Source of the DNA: Eublepharis macularius
Lineage: Eukaryota > Chordata > Lepidosauria > Squamata > Eublepharidae
Length of the DNA stretch: 64,000 nucleotides
Assembly: GCF_028583425.1 (NCBI RefSeq)
Contig: NC_072795.1
Span: 10,253,001 to 10,317,000, forward strand
Reading direction: 5' to 3'
Below the pieces are notes generated by a model. The model had not been told where the DNA came from. It did not search any database and was given only the letters and a program-made list of their open reading frames with translations. A program made the position numbers and the translations under genes. Positions 47,201 to 59,200 of this stretch are shown piece by piece (position 1 is the first letter of the stretch; every line of letters starts with the position of its first letter).

Positions 47201-50200
47201 AGAAGTCTTCTATTTTTTTTTTCAGTCCTTCAACACGGTAGAATTGTCACAGCTGCAATGAGGCATGTCTCAAATTAACGTTCTTGTAAGGGTTAAACTA
47301 TTCAGACCTTGACGATCCTTCAGCCTAATAAGGTGTTAATAGCTGCAGTAAAGTATATTTCCACATAGCATCCTTCCCATCAAGGTGCAATTATGTCAGC
47401 AGCAGCAGAGCATAAAACAGCAAATGCTCAATCTGACGCCGGCTGCGAGCAGATTTCGCGCCTGCTTGGCTTCTTCAGGAGTGTATGCTCTATATAAGAT
47501 ATAAATTCAATCAGCCTTTCTACAAAACAGCAGCATAATCCAATAAACATTTCAAAAAGTGTAATTCACACTTACATAATGGTTGAAAGACGGCATCATA
47601 AACACTTGAATCAAATGGCCCGGTAAAGGCGGCAATACTCTTTCGCACGCATCTGTTAATTAGGGCAGTCCTCTTAAATCTCCAATAGCCTCGAAGCTTC
47701 ATTTGGTTCTTAAAGGCTCCCACTAGAAAGGACCCTTTACAGATAACAATTTAGTAATAGCTCACTATTTAGCCCTTCGGTTTGGCTGACTCAAGCCTAA
47801 AGATCCAAAACGCTTCTCTTTGCAAAAGCTTAGCCTGTATGGACTCACGATTAGGGATGTGCGTTTCGGCATTCAGAATGCCGAAAGAATGCCGAAACAA
47901 AAGTGTTTCGGCTTCTTTCGGGGAATGCCGAAACGTTTCGGGGAATGCCGAAACGTTTCGGGTAGCCGAAAGAAAAAAGCCGAAACGTTTCGGGATTCTT
48001 TCGGCTTTCTTTCGGCTTTTCAATGGGAAAATGCCTCCGTCTTCCCGGACGTCTGGGGGAGGCATTTTCCCACCGAATAAGCCCAAAATTGGTGGGGACC
48101 TTCCTCTAACCCTTCTCTAACAACCATCCAAGTTTCAGACAGATTGGACTTTGGGGGCCATGTTATGGCCCCCCAAAGCAGGTCCCCCCATCCTCCCATA
48201 AGAAAGCGAAGGAGCAGCATATTGTTAGCATGCTGCTACTCATCTTCTTCATTATTTCCTATGGGGAAAAAATGAAGAGGCAGGCTTCCTTTGCCAGGGG
48301 TGGCATTTTGCATGCAAAATGCCCCCCAGCACTCAGGGGCCTTTCTCCCACCCCTCCTCCCACCCCCCACCAAGGCTCAGCCTGCTCCCACTTGGGGGGG
48401 GGCATTTCATGGCCTCCCCAAGTAGGTGCTCTTTTCTCTACCACTGACAGCTGGGGAAGGCTTGTCTTGCCAGGGGTGGCATTTTGCATGCAAAATGCCC
48501 CCCAGCCCTCTGGGGCCCTTCTCCCACCCTTCCTCCCACCCCCCACCAAGGCTCAGCCTGCTCCCACTTGGGGGGGGCATTTCATGGCCTCCCCAAGTAG
48601 GTCCACTCAGCCCCTAAAGTCCACCCCTTACAGCCCCACACAAACCCAATTCCCCCCCAGCTGCCACACACAGACCCAAATCCCCACATTAGCCCCTCAC
48701 AGACCCAAATCCACCCCCACCTGCTCCACACCCATAACCCCAGGAACAGGCTGGCAAAGGCCAGCCCTCTCCCTTTGTTCCCTATGCTGGGAACTTCTAA
48801 ACTCTCTTTCCCTGGGCAATTCTGCACAGCCCAGGGGTGCCACAATGGTGGGCACACTTCTGAGTGCCAGCTGGTCCCTGTGAAAGAGCACCTGAACCAC
48901 AGACACCCTCCCTCAAATTCCCCCACCACCTACAGAGATGGCTGGCCAGCCAGCCCCATTGTTCCCTATGATGGGAACCAACTGCACAACAAAGAATAAA
49001 ACAAGAACAACACAAAATAAAGTTTTAATTTTTTTTCTCCCTTCCAAAGTACAAGTAGGCAAAGCATTATGACACATTACACCAGCAGTCCCCCACACAG
49101 ATAAATAACACAACTCACTTAACATTCAGAGAATCACAAAGCATGATTCCTGTCAAAAACACTTTATTTCTTGAACAGCTTTAGGTTACACAGCAGGGGG
49201 GAACACCAAAGGGCATGGCAGCATTATCTTACACAAAAATAACACAACTCACTTAACATCAGAGAATCACAAAGCATGATTCCTGTCAAAAACACTTTAT
49301 TTCTTGAACAGCTTTAGGTTACACAGCAGGGGGGAACACCAAAGGGCATGGCAGCACTATCTGACACAAAAATAACACAACTCACTTAACATCAGAGAAT
49401 CACAAAAACACAATTCCTGACATCATAGGGAACAATGGGGCTGGCTGGCCAGCCATCTCTGTAGGTGGTGGGGGAATTTGAGGGAGGGCATCATAAACAC
49501 TTGAATCAAATGGCCCGGTAAAGGCGGCAATACTCTTTCGCACGCATCTGTTAATTAGGGCAGTCCTCTTAAATCTCCAATAGCCTCGAAGATTCATTTG
49601 GTTCTTAAAGGCTCCCACTAGAAAGGACCCTTTACAGATAACAATTTAGTCATAGCTCACTATTTAGCTCTTCGGTTTGGCTGACTCAAGCCTAAAGATC
49701 CAAAACGCTTCTCTTTGCAAAAGCTTAGCCTGTATGGACTCACGATCTTTCCTATTGACAACTTCTAAAATTGTCACCATAAAATCGTTCTCTAGATGTT
49801 TGTATTCCTTAAAATGTTGGGTAAAGGGAGCTTCCTGAATGTCATTGCGAATGCGAGATATGTGCTCCAAAATGCGTACCTTAATTGGTCTCGAGGTACA
49901 TCCCACATACAATAACTTGCACGGACATTCTATAACATAAACAACTCCCTTGGTTTGGCAATTAGCAAAGTGATGAATCACATGTCTGTAGTCTTTGAAG
50001 TTAAACTCCTTTCCTTCCAGAAACAACTTACATATTTGGCAACGGCCACATTTAAAGTTACCCTCTGGTAGATGTTTTAAATCCTCAGTGTAACATATAT
50101 CTGCCCAAATTAAATTGTTTCCCTTAATTCTGTGTCCTCCGAAATCCAATTTTTGGCTTAGATTCACACCCCTTTATGCTCTCTATGAGGTTCCAATGTT

Positions 50201-53200
50201 TATGAATTATTTTCTTAATATGGTTAGCCCTTGGAGTAACCTTCAGCCAAACCGAAAGGGCTAAATAGTGAGCTATTACTAAATTGTTATCTGTAAAGGG
50301 TCCTTTCTATTGGGAGCCTTTAAGAAACAAATGAATCTTCGAGGCTATTGGAGATTTAAGAGGACTGCCCTAATTAACAGATGCGTGCGAAAGAGTATCC
50401 CCGCCTTTACCGGGCCATTTGATTCAAGTGTTTATGATGCCTTCTTTCAACCATTATGTAAGTGTGAATTACACTTTTTGAAATGTTTATTGGATTATGC
50501 TGCTGTTTTGTAGAAAGGCTGATTGAATTTATATCTTATATAGAGCATACGCTCCTGAAGAAGCCAAGCAGGCGCGAAATCTGCTCGCAGCCGGCGTCAG
50601 ATTGAGCATTTGCTGTTTTATGCTCTGCTGCTGCTGACATAATTGCACCTTGATGGGAAGGACGCTATGTGGAAATATACTTTACTGCAGCTATTAACAC
50701 CTTATTAGGCTGAAGGATCATCAAGGACTGAATAGTTTAACCCTTACAAGAACGTTAAGTTGAGACATGCCTCATTGCAGCTGTGACAATTCTACCGTGT
50801 TGAAGGACTGAAAAAAAAAATAGAAGACTTCTGTATTAATGTATTGGAATTGGTTTGATGAATGGAGGTATTTGTATAAAGACTGCTAGGTACCCGGAAT
50901 TAGTTATTTGATAAGGTCTTTTTGTATGACTGTTAAGAATGTACTATTGTCTCCTGTATTTATGAATGGATTTATGGAAGTATTTATGAATTAGTAGCAC
51001 TTTGCACTTTCAATTGCACTTAATAATTACAATTTTTCTACTAATTGTTAACCTGTTTCCTGTGGGTGTGGTTTCCCTTGGGATCAGGTGTGGAACAGGT
51101 GGCAATGCCGCCTCCCTCTTTAACCTGCTGGAATCAGATGCAGAGCAGGTCGCAATGCCCACCCCCCTTCATCCAGCTGGGATCAGGAGCAAAGCAGGTG
51201 GCAAAGCCTTCCCCCAACCTTCCCCCAGCTGGGATCAGGTGTGAAGCAGGAGGAAATGCCCGCTCCTGCCCTCACCCAGTTGGATCAGGCATGGAGCAGG
51301 CAGCAATGCCCGCCCCCTTCTCCCAGTCGAAATCAGGTGTGGAGCAGGAAGCATTGCCTGCTCCCCATTCATCCAGATGGGATCAGGAGTGGAGCAGATG
51401 GCAATGCTGGCATCCCTTTACTCAACCTGGATCAGGCATGAAGCAGATGGCAATGCCCACCACCCCTTCAGGTAAATGGGATCAGGCATGGAGCAGGTGG
51501 AAATGCCTACCACCACCTTCACCAGCCAGGATCAGGAGCAGAGCAGGTGGCAATGCTCACCCCCCACCTTCACCCAGCTGGGATCAGGAGTGGAGCAGGT
51601 GGCAATACCTGCCCTCCCCCCTTCACTCAACCGGGACAAGGATCAGAACAGGTGGCAATGCCAACCCCCCTTTCAACCTGCCAAAATCAGGCTCTGAGCA
51701 GGCAGCAATGCCCACCTCCCCTTCACTCCACTGGGATCAGTCATGGAGGATGAGACAATGCCCACCTGCCTGCTCTCCTCTTTCTAGAGCTCGTTTTATT
51801 ATTTCCCACAACGGGTTTTGTTGCTGGTGTTATATAATCTTCTTTTTTCCTTTCTGTATTCCCTTTATTCTATAACTTTGTTTCTTAAAATATAAAAAAA
51901 GAAAAAAGGACTTGAATGCATTTACTGAACAGGTTTGCATTGGGCTTTCTCAAAACTGTACGTGTACCTAAACCCTGCCAATACAAATGCTTTGGCAGCA
52001 ATTAATGTCACAGTAATATTTGAGTGTGTATATATGAAGAGCTGTTGCTACATAGCCTTCTGCAGAGACATTGACAGAGATAAGAGAGCATCCACACAGT
52101 AATTTTGCCTGTGTTTTCCCTGCTTCAACCATCTTTAGCTACCATTATCTCCCAAGGCACTCATGCTTTCTCAGGCTTGTTCAAATATCAGCAATTGGTA
52201 TTATGCTAATATGCAATAATGGTAAAATGGTCTTTGCCACAATCTCCTATCTTTTTTAGTTATTTTCCATAATAACTAAAGAAGTCTCTAGCTCTCCTCT
52301 TTACAGACTGCAATGACAAGGACTAGACTCTTGGAAGGAAGAAGGGAGGAAGGAAGGAAGGAAGGAAGGAAGGAAGGAAGGAAGGAAGGAAGGAAGGAAG
52401 GAAGGAAGGAAGGAAGGAAGGAAGGAAGGAAGGAATTCAGAGATCATGGCATAAACAGTTATAATGTGACTGTGAGTTATTTGTTTATAGTTATTAAAAT
52501 ATTTATACTCTGTCTTTCCCATAACTCCAGGCAGCTTACAAGTTCAAATTTCAAGGCATACCAATTACAATAAGCCCCCACGTAACTCCTCCCCCCAAAT
52601 TCCTACAGCATATATTCCATTAAATGTCCTGCCAAACAGAGAAGACTCAAAGCACTTCATACAAATGTTTCCATGTAGCACGTTCCTTCACCTTCTCAGG
52701 AAGCCCATTCCACAGGGCAAGAGCTATGGTGGGAAAAGCACAGGCTGTGTGCCAGAAAGGCTGCCCTAAGCGGAGTCTGCTTTTCCAGCAGGAACACTTT
52801 GTGTCCAATTGGACGGAAAATCCTGGCGGTCTTTAATGGGCCACTGGACTCCAATCCTGCTGCTGTGCTGCAGACCAACATGGCTACCTGTCTGAAATGA
52901 TCTTCATGGTAGATTTAACAATAGTAACAAGGATGTCTTTCTCCCGTCCACCTTTAAACAAATATGCTCCACCAGTGCAACTATCACAACCTTGCTTCTG
53001 AAGCCATACCTGAAGCTAGATTGAAATCATACACAAGAATAAAGGGCAGATGTGTCATTCAAGAACCCAAGTTTATTGCCTTTGCAGAAAAGGTAAATTG
53101 GAGACTCACCTGTAACTGGCCACCTCATCTTGAACCAATAAAGATCTCTAAAGCAAATTTCTAACACCTCTCCCTTCACCCAGTCAGTGAGGCGTTCATT

Positions 53201-56200
53201 ACTGATTTTAACCAAAGGCTTTGATAATTTTTCCCAGCATGATTTTAAAAGCTAGGACTGGCATGGGTCAAGTGGTGGCTCTCACATTCCTAAGGAGCCT
53301 GTTCAGTATTCATTGGCAAGATACACTGCCATCTATTCATAACTATTCATAAGCAGGTACTTCTTCTGACAACTTGGGTACTGGCTGTACTCTCAACTTG
53401 GCTTCCAAGTTGGAACAGGTAAGAGCGATGTTATCATCAAAGAATGTTAATTCAGTCATAGGGGCCAAATTAACATTATTAACAGGGTTGAACTTAGGTG
53501 TTATCAAGTCTTCAAGTTCAGCTGATGCAAGAGTGGCAGAGAATATTCTCTTTGCCAGCAATACTGCCACCTCGTAGGCCTGAAAATGGGTTGTATGGCA
53601 TGCTATGACTAATTCAAGCTAAGTCTTCCACCAACAACATTCTAGTCACCTCCCAGACCACTTTCTATCTTATGACAACCCATTATCCCATGCTGAGACA
53701 GTCATCAGGGAGGCTTTCAAAATCCCTCAGAGTCACCTGGAAATCTTTAGTGTCCATTAATCTCCAAGAGCATCTGAAACGGCCCTCCATCCCCACAGAA
53801 CAGCGAAAGAAATAAGCATGCTTCAACCTAATTAGATTAGCAGAACTTTTCAAGGTTATGAGGAGCCCCAAGCAACAGATGCGGGGTACCCAAAGTAGCT
53901 TCTAACACATTCCGAAGGAGGGAAGATTGCTCCCCTCTCCCTGTACCCAAAAGGAACAATCTCTGCCTGTAAAGTACAAGGTTGTTGAAGCAACATTTAG
54001 ACACCTTTGGCAAATGTTACATTGTCAAGAGGGCAGGAAATAATATTAACTTTATGAATGGGAAAGTGTGAGAAAGGAAAGAGATGTTCCTTGAAGAGAT
54101 AAAACAATGCACTAAGATGATAAGCAATGCTAATTGGGAAATATTGTAATTGAGTTGCTGACCAGAATTATTCTTCTAATAAGAGACCACTAGATCATTG
54201 GAGGTGGTCACCAGCATAAACCAATGGGGGCCATAATTATGTTTGAGCCAACAGGACCCCCAACATTGTAATGAACCAAAGGGTGTCAGGGCTTGTTGCT
54301 GCCGCCACTGGGCGGGGCCCCAGCTGGGCTGGCCCTGACACCAGAGGGGCACCAGGGATACTGCAGGACCCTGCTCTGTGGAAGGAGGGGCGGTATACAT
54401 CACCCAGACTCCCTCTCAGTCCACTCGCTGGCCTGCTCAACCTGGCCTGCTTACCCTCTGCGTCCTCCATCATCTCCTCCTCCCAGAACTCTCCTCCAAG
54501 CCTCCACTCTCACACTGCTCTGCTCTCACTCCACACCATCACTCCTTACTCACACCCACCACCTCAGAGCTCTTCCTAGCCACCTTATATAGGGCTTCCT
54601 TGCCCCGCCCTCCTTCTAGGCTTGTTCCCTCTCCTGACTTGGCCCAGCTCTGCCTTCCCTCAGGTGTTTCCCTCCTACCACTAATCCCTTCTTGGCTTCC
54701 TTGCCTTGCTGGCAGGGTGGGGCTGAATGCGAGCCATCCCCAGCTGAGGTCTCCTTGGCCTTGCTCACAAGGAGCTGCCCCAGCCAGCTTCTGTGCTGCT
54801 GAGCATGCTTGGCCTTGCTCGCGAGGAGCTGCCCCAGCCAGCTTCTGTGCTGCTGAGCATGCCTGGCCTTGCTCGCGAGGAGCTGCCCTGGCCAGCTTCT
54901 GGGCTGCCTGCTCATTGATGCCAGGCGGGGCTACCCATCTCCTCCCCCAGAATGCCTCTGGTAGCTCCACCTGGAGGGGCTTGGCTCCTAGCACCTCCGG
55001 AGCCAGGCTGCTGTCCTCTAGCCAGGGTGTGGCTCTGGGCTGTAGTGGCTGCTTCTCCTCCTTGGAAGGTAAGGGCTCTGTTTGGGCTGTTGCTGGGTCC
55101 CTATTCCCCCTGCCTTGGCCCTTTTCCTCTAGCCTGCTTAGTCCCCTCTCTTCCCCCTGGGGGGAGGGACTAGCTGGCTTCTCCCTGCTCCCTCCAGCCT
55201 TCTGAGGCTTTGGCCTTTCGCCCCTTCCCCCTGGAGTAGGCAGGTTCTGACTCTGTTTGCCAGACAGAGCAGTTGAACTGCTGTCTCCCGGCTGCCCCCT
55301 GCCGCTGCCTGTCAGCAAGTCCGGGAGCTGGGCTGCTGACCCCAGACACAGGGTACAAAATGTCTTGCACAGCTATTGTAGCTTCGATGAGCATTGGACA
55401 CGATGGAACCTTCTACTCTCTGTGCAACTGATGCTTCTCCACATTTAATAAACATAGTAGACTTGTTTCATTCACAGGACTCTGGGTCTGTCTCTTCTTG
55501 GAATTGGCTGAGGGACCTTCAAACCACTGATTGTGTGGAACAGAAAGAAACACTACCTCCCCCACCCCCATTCCATTTCAAGGTTTGTGAAGAACTTTCT
55601 ATACAGCTGCTGGCAAATGTGCTTGACTAACAACATCAGATTCATCTAATTAAAGTTTCCATCAAGTACTCCAGGCTACCTGTTCCTCATACAACAAATC
55701 TGATATTACAGATCTTATTTTTCATTGACCTGGCCTTACAAAGGACCAAGGCTGAAGTGGAGTTCCATAAGAACCTCAGCACATGCATCTCTTTAGATGG
55801 AACAGAGAGTACACATGCAAGGTGTGCCACCATGTCTCCTTGGATGTCTTCATGCACCAACACTCCTTCCACTTCCATATCTTCCCACTCTGTGCACCAT
55901 TTATATCAGAGATGAGCCAAAACACATGCTGTATCAAACCACCAGTATCATTTCATCTCCCTTGGCATCCAACACTACTGCTTGCAGGAATGGGACTCCA
56001 AGCATTATAAAGGTCAGCAGATGGCTGATAAAAGAACCTGCTGTGTCAAGAGCTATCCTTCTGGAGCAGGGAATCAAACAACCCATTGTCCTCTTCCCAT
56101 GCACTCACACTATTTTCACAGGGCTCTCCTCAATGACTAGAGGCAAGCAGATAATAACAAGAGGTTGGGAGGAATAGATGGCTCAATCTCCCCTTCTTTC

Positions 56201-59200
56201 TCCTTGTTGGCAGGGCAGCCTGCAAGCACTCACTGGCTAGGCAAAAGGGCAGCATTATAAAGACCAGTAATAGTAACTTTGCACCAACAATTGTTATTTT
56301 TTTAAAAAAAAACCTTGGGAAACTCTGTGGAGTTGGGAGTGGAATAACCTAGTTTTAAAAAAATTGCCTGCTGAGCAGCAAGAGGGGCAGTAGAACTCAA
56401 ACGAGCGGCATGAAGATGCATTTGTGAAAAGTTAATTATGCTGTTCTGTGTGGTTATGAAGGAGAAGCAACCTGCCAAACAAATGGGTCGACAAGGAACA
56501 GTCTACTGAAAAACTGGATCCCTGTTAGCGACCAGGAAGCAGAATATGAGCTGACTTGGTGGGTGATCGAGCATCCCTAAATGTGATTCATGAGAAGATA
56601 GTTACAGTACTTCTGTGACTACAGTGTTTGCTAGAAGTGCCGGCTCAGAGCTGTTCTACACATCACATCTCCTGCAGTAAACATTGGTGTTACACTGGTG
56701 TTTCTCACTGTAAACATACACAAGCCCACTCGTATCTTTAACAAACACAAATTGGAGGGGAAGGAGGGGGGAAATCAAAGCATCACTTCCAACTAAGGGG
56801 GTACTTTGGAGAGGTATTTTAGTCCAACATTAAAACTGTGAACCTAAAACTGTGAATTAGCTTAATTGGTGTAGGTTTAGTTGATCAAGGTTATCCAATG
56901 GGCAAATACCCTTAGGTATCTACAGATTAGGAGAGATAATCAAACCAGGTCCACTGACCAGGGAAGCTACTTGATTAATACCATAATCTGCATACATCAG
57001 GATGGAGCTGACGGTCAGCATCTTTTGGCACAGTCTACCACACAGGCTGTGGTAAATGTGAAGTGGCCAAACTGCTGCTCTGATATCAGAGCCAGGGTGG
57101 AATTGCCCAAATGTTGGCATATCCTTTTTAACAGCCTCGTAGGGATCGTGCATTAAATGTTGGGAGGAGGGGGGAGACTGAAGTCATTAGTTGTACCTCA
57201 CTGGTTTAAGAACTGTATAAATCCTAGTTTGACCCATACTTGGTGTCTCATCTTCCTTTTGGAACCAGGAGGAAATTAAAACAAAACTAAACTAAACAAA
57301 ACACAGCTGGCCAGTTTTCTCTCATATTATCCACTTTCCCCTTTTCTACCTGAAGTACAACTAGAGATGGGCACGAAGAGCAATACGAACTAAAAAAACC
57401 CATGAACAGCCCAATCTGCTGGTTGTTGGGGGTTTTCCGGGCTGTATTGCCGTGGTCTTGGCATTGTAGTTCCTGACGTTTCGCCAGCAGCTGTGGCTGG
57501 CATCTTCAGAGGTGTAGCACCAAAAGACAGAGATCTCTCAGTGTCACCTCTGCTACACCTCTGAAGATGCCAGCCACAGCTGCTGGCGAAACGTCAGGAA
57601 CTACAATGCCAAGACCACGGCAATACAGCCCGGAAAACCCCCAACAACCATCGTTCTCCGGCCGTGAAAGCCTTCGACAATACAGCCCAATCTGCTGTTT
57701 GCGAACAAGCTGTTCATGAGGCCCCATTCTAAATGAACAGGTGGTCGTTGTTGTTCATTGCTGTTCATCAAGCCAGACAGTCTGGCACCTGCAATCAATT
57801 CCCATAGCACCTCAGGCAGGGATTGTATGAACTCTGTCTGAACTCCTGCTGTTGCCCTGGAACCCCCAATCTAAGCCCAATTTAGCTTGATAGGCATGTC
57901 TTCCTTCCAAGTGTGGACTGGAGCTCCAAATTTGTTACAAGAGGAAAAGATCGGGGGGGGGGGCTCTCAGCTCTGGCTTTCAGGGAGAGAGAGCTGCTGT
58001 TAGAGAAACAGGGTGAGTGCATAGTAGCTTGAATTTTCTTTGTGTGTGGTGGGATAGGGATCTACCCCTTCAGGTTCCAGGGCTGCTGCCAGGCTCTGGA
58101 GCCAAGCTATTATTTATTATTGGTACCTTTCCTGCTGCCTGCTCAGGTAGGGTTTCTGGGAGTGGTGTGGTAGGGATCTATCCCTTCAAGTTCCATGGCT
58201 GCTGCCAGGCTCTGGGGCCAAGCTATTATTTATTATTGGTACCTTTCCTGCTGCCTGCTCAGGTAGGGTTTCCGGGAGTGGTGCAGTAGGGATCTTGATG
58301 GCTGGAGGAGAGCCTGTTGGCCCCCACGAACAATGAACAATGAACATGTTCTTGACATGATCATGTTCATCAATGTTCATTGTTTGTTGTTCGTGGATGG
58401 CAATGAACAACAAACACCATGTTCAGGGTTTTTTTTTCTGTTCATGCCCATGTCTAATTACAACTAATCTCCAGTCTACAGAAATCTGTTCCCCTGGAGC
58501 AAATTCATTTTTGGAGCGCAACCTCTATGACATCACATCCCTGCTTAGCTCCACCCCAAACTCCACCCTCTCTGGATTCTGCCTCCTAATCTTCAGGAGT
58601 TCCCAACTCAGAGTTGGAAAACCTAGCCCCACCTCTGCCACCTTCCTCTTTTTGAATAGGACGAGCACTTTGGAATCTTCCTTTCAAACTCTCCCTTCAA
58701 ATTACAGCAAACTCATATCTTCTTTGTTGACCACCTAGTCAAGAAACTTCCTAAAAGTAGAATGCAGTCCTCAAGACCATCTCTCCCAAAAGATCCCACT
58801 TGATAAAAGAGTTAAGTAGGGTTGTATTCTGGCCCCTATCCTTTTTAACTACTATATTAACTCCTTGGTGCAACATCTAAGAAATCCAAGCTTCCATTCA
58901 CCAAAATTTGCTGACAAAACAATTCCTGCTTTATTATATGCAGATGATACTGTCATCTTATTTATGTGGGCCTCAGGAGAACACTTCACTATATACTGTA
59001 AAGAGGAGCGACTTGTGATAAACTGTCAAAAACCAAAAATCCCTATATCAAAAAAACATTGAATTCAGAGATAGCAAATAAAGGGGCCGTTTCCAGATGG
59101 CTTACCTGAAGCTGCTCCATGCCGCAATGTTGTGGATCGTGCTGGGGAAAACGTGAAATATCACGTTTTCTCGCGCGAGTTTTGTGCAACGTCGCGCAAA

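Larger units (their letters stand above)
46910..51079 (-). mobile_element. Penelope-like element, rearranged, with inverted flanks
   Basis: It lies between two copies of GGGATCAGGTGTGGAAC (46893-46909, 51080-51096), a likely target duplication, although the target is repetitive. The outer parts, about 46955-47770 and 50250-51065, are about 800-bp inverted repeats of each other. The middle holds a GIY-YIG endonuclease frame (50167-49664). No reverse transcriptase is visible. A block of about 256 bp occurs twice in the same orientation (about 47592-47850 and 49489-49744), flanking a foreign insert. It is an incomplete copy. Confidence 0.7.
45845..51827 (+). mobile_element. Non-autonomous Helitron carrying a minisatellite and a Penelope-like element
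   Basis: It starts TCTTACTATATAAAAGAGTA after an A and ends TTTTGTTGCTGG before a T, fitting the Helitron rule (5' TC, 3' CTRR, insertion between A and T). Just before the 3' end, CTCGTTTTATTATTTCCCAC then AACGGG can form an imperfect hairpin. The first 90 bp match the Helitron ends at 1163 and 11503. No Rep/helicase is present. The minisatellite fills the interior and was split by a Penelope-like element (46910-51079). Confidence 0.7.
45437..51903 (+). mobile_element. L1 3' end split by a Helitron
   Basis: AT-rich sequence 45437-45844 resembles an L1 3' UTR and resumes at 51828, ending TTCTTAAAATATAAAAAAAG. The 12-bp motif AAAGGACTTGAA occurs just before 45437 and just after 51903, as expected for a target duplication. 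Removing the Helitron leaves an insert of about 485 bp. I infer L1 from composition and tail only. Confidence 0.5.

Noticed and set aside
51045-51875. 276-codon plus-strand open frame
   Set aside because: Same minisatellite family; it starts in the Penelope-like flank and runs across units, so it is a by-product of repeat composition.
54539-55318. 259-codon minus-strand open frame rich in Gly, Pro, Ala and Glu
   Set aside because: GC-rich sequence with 54-bp tandem units, a multiple of three; overlapping frames on the other strand are equally open and no family is recognised.
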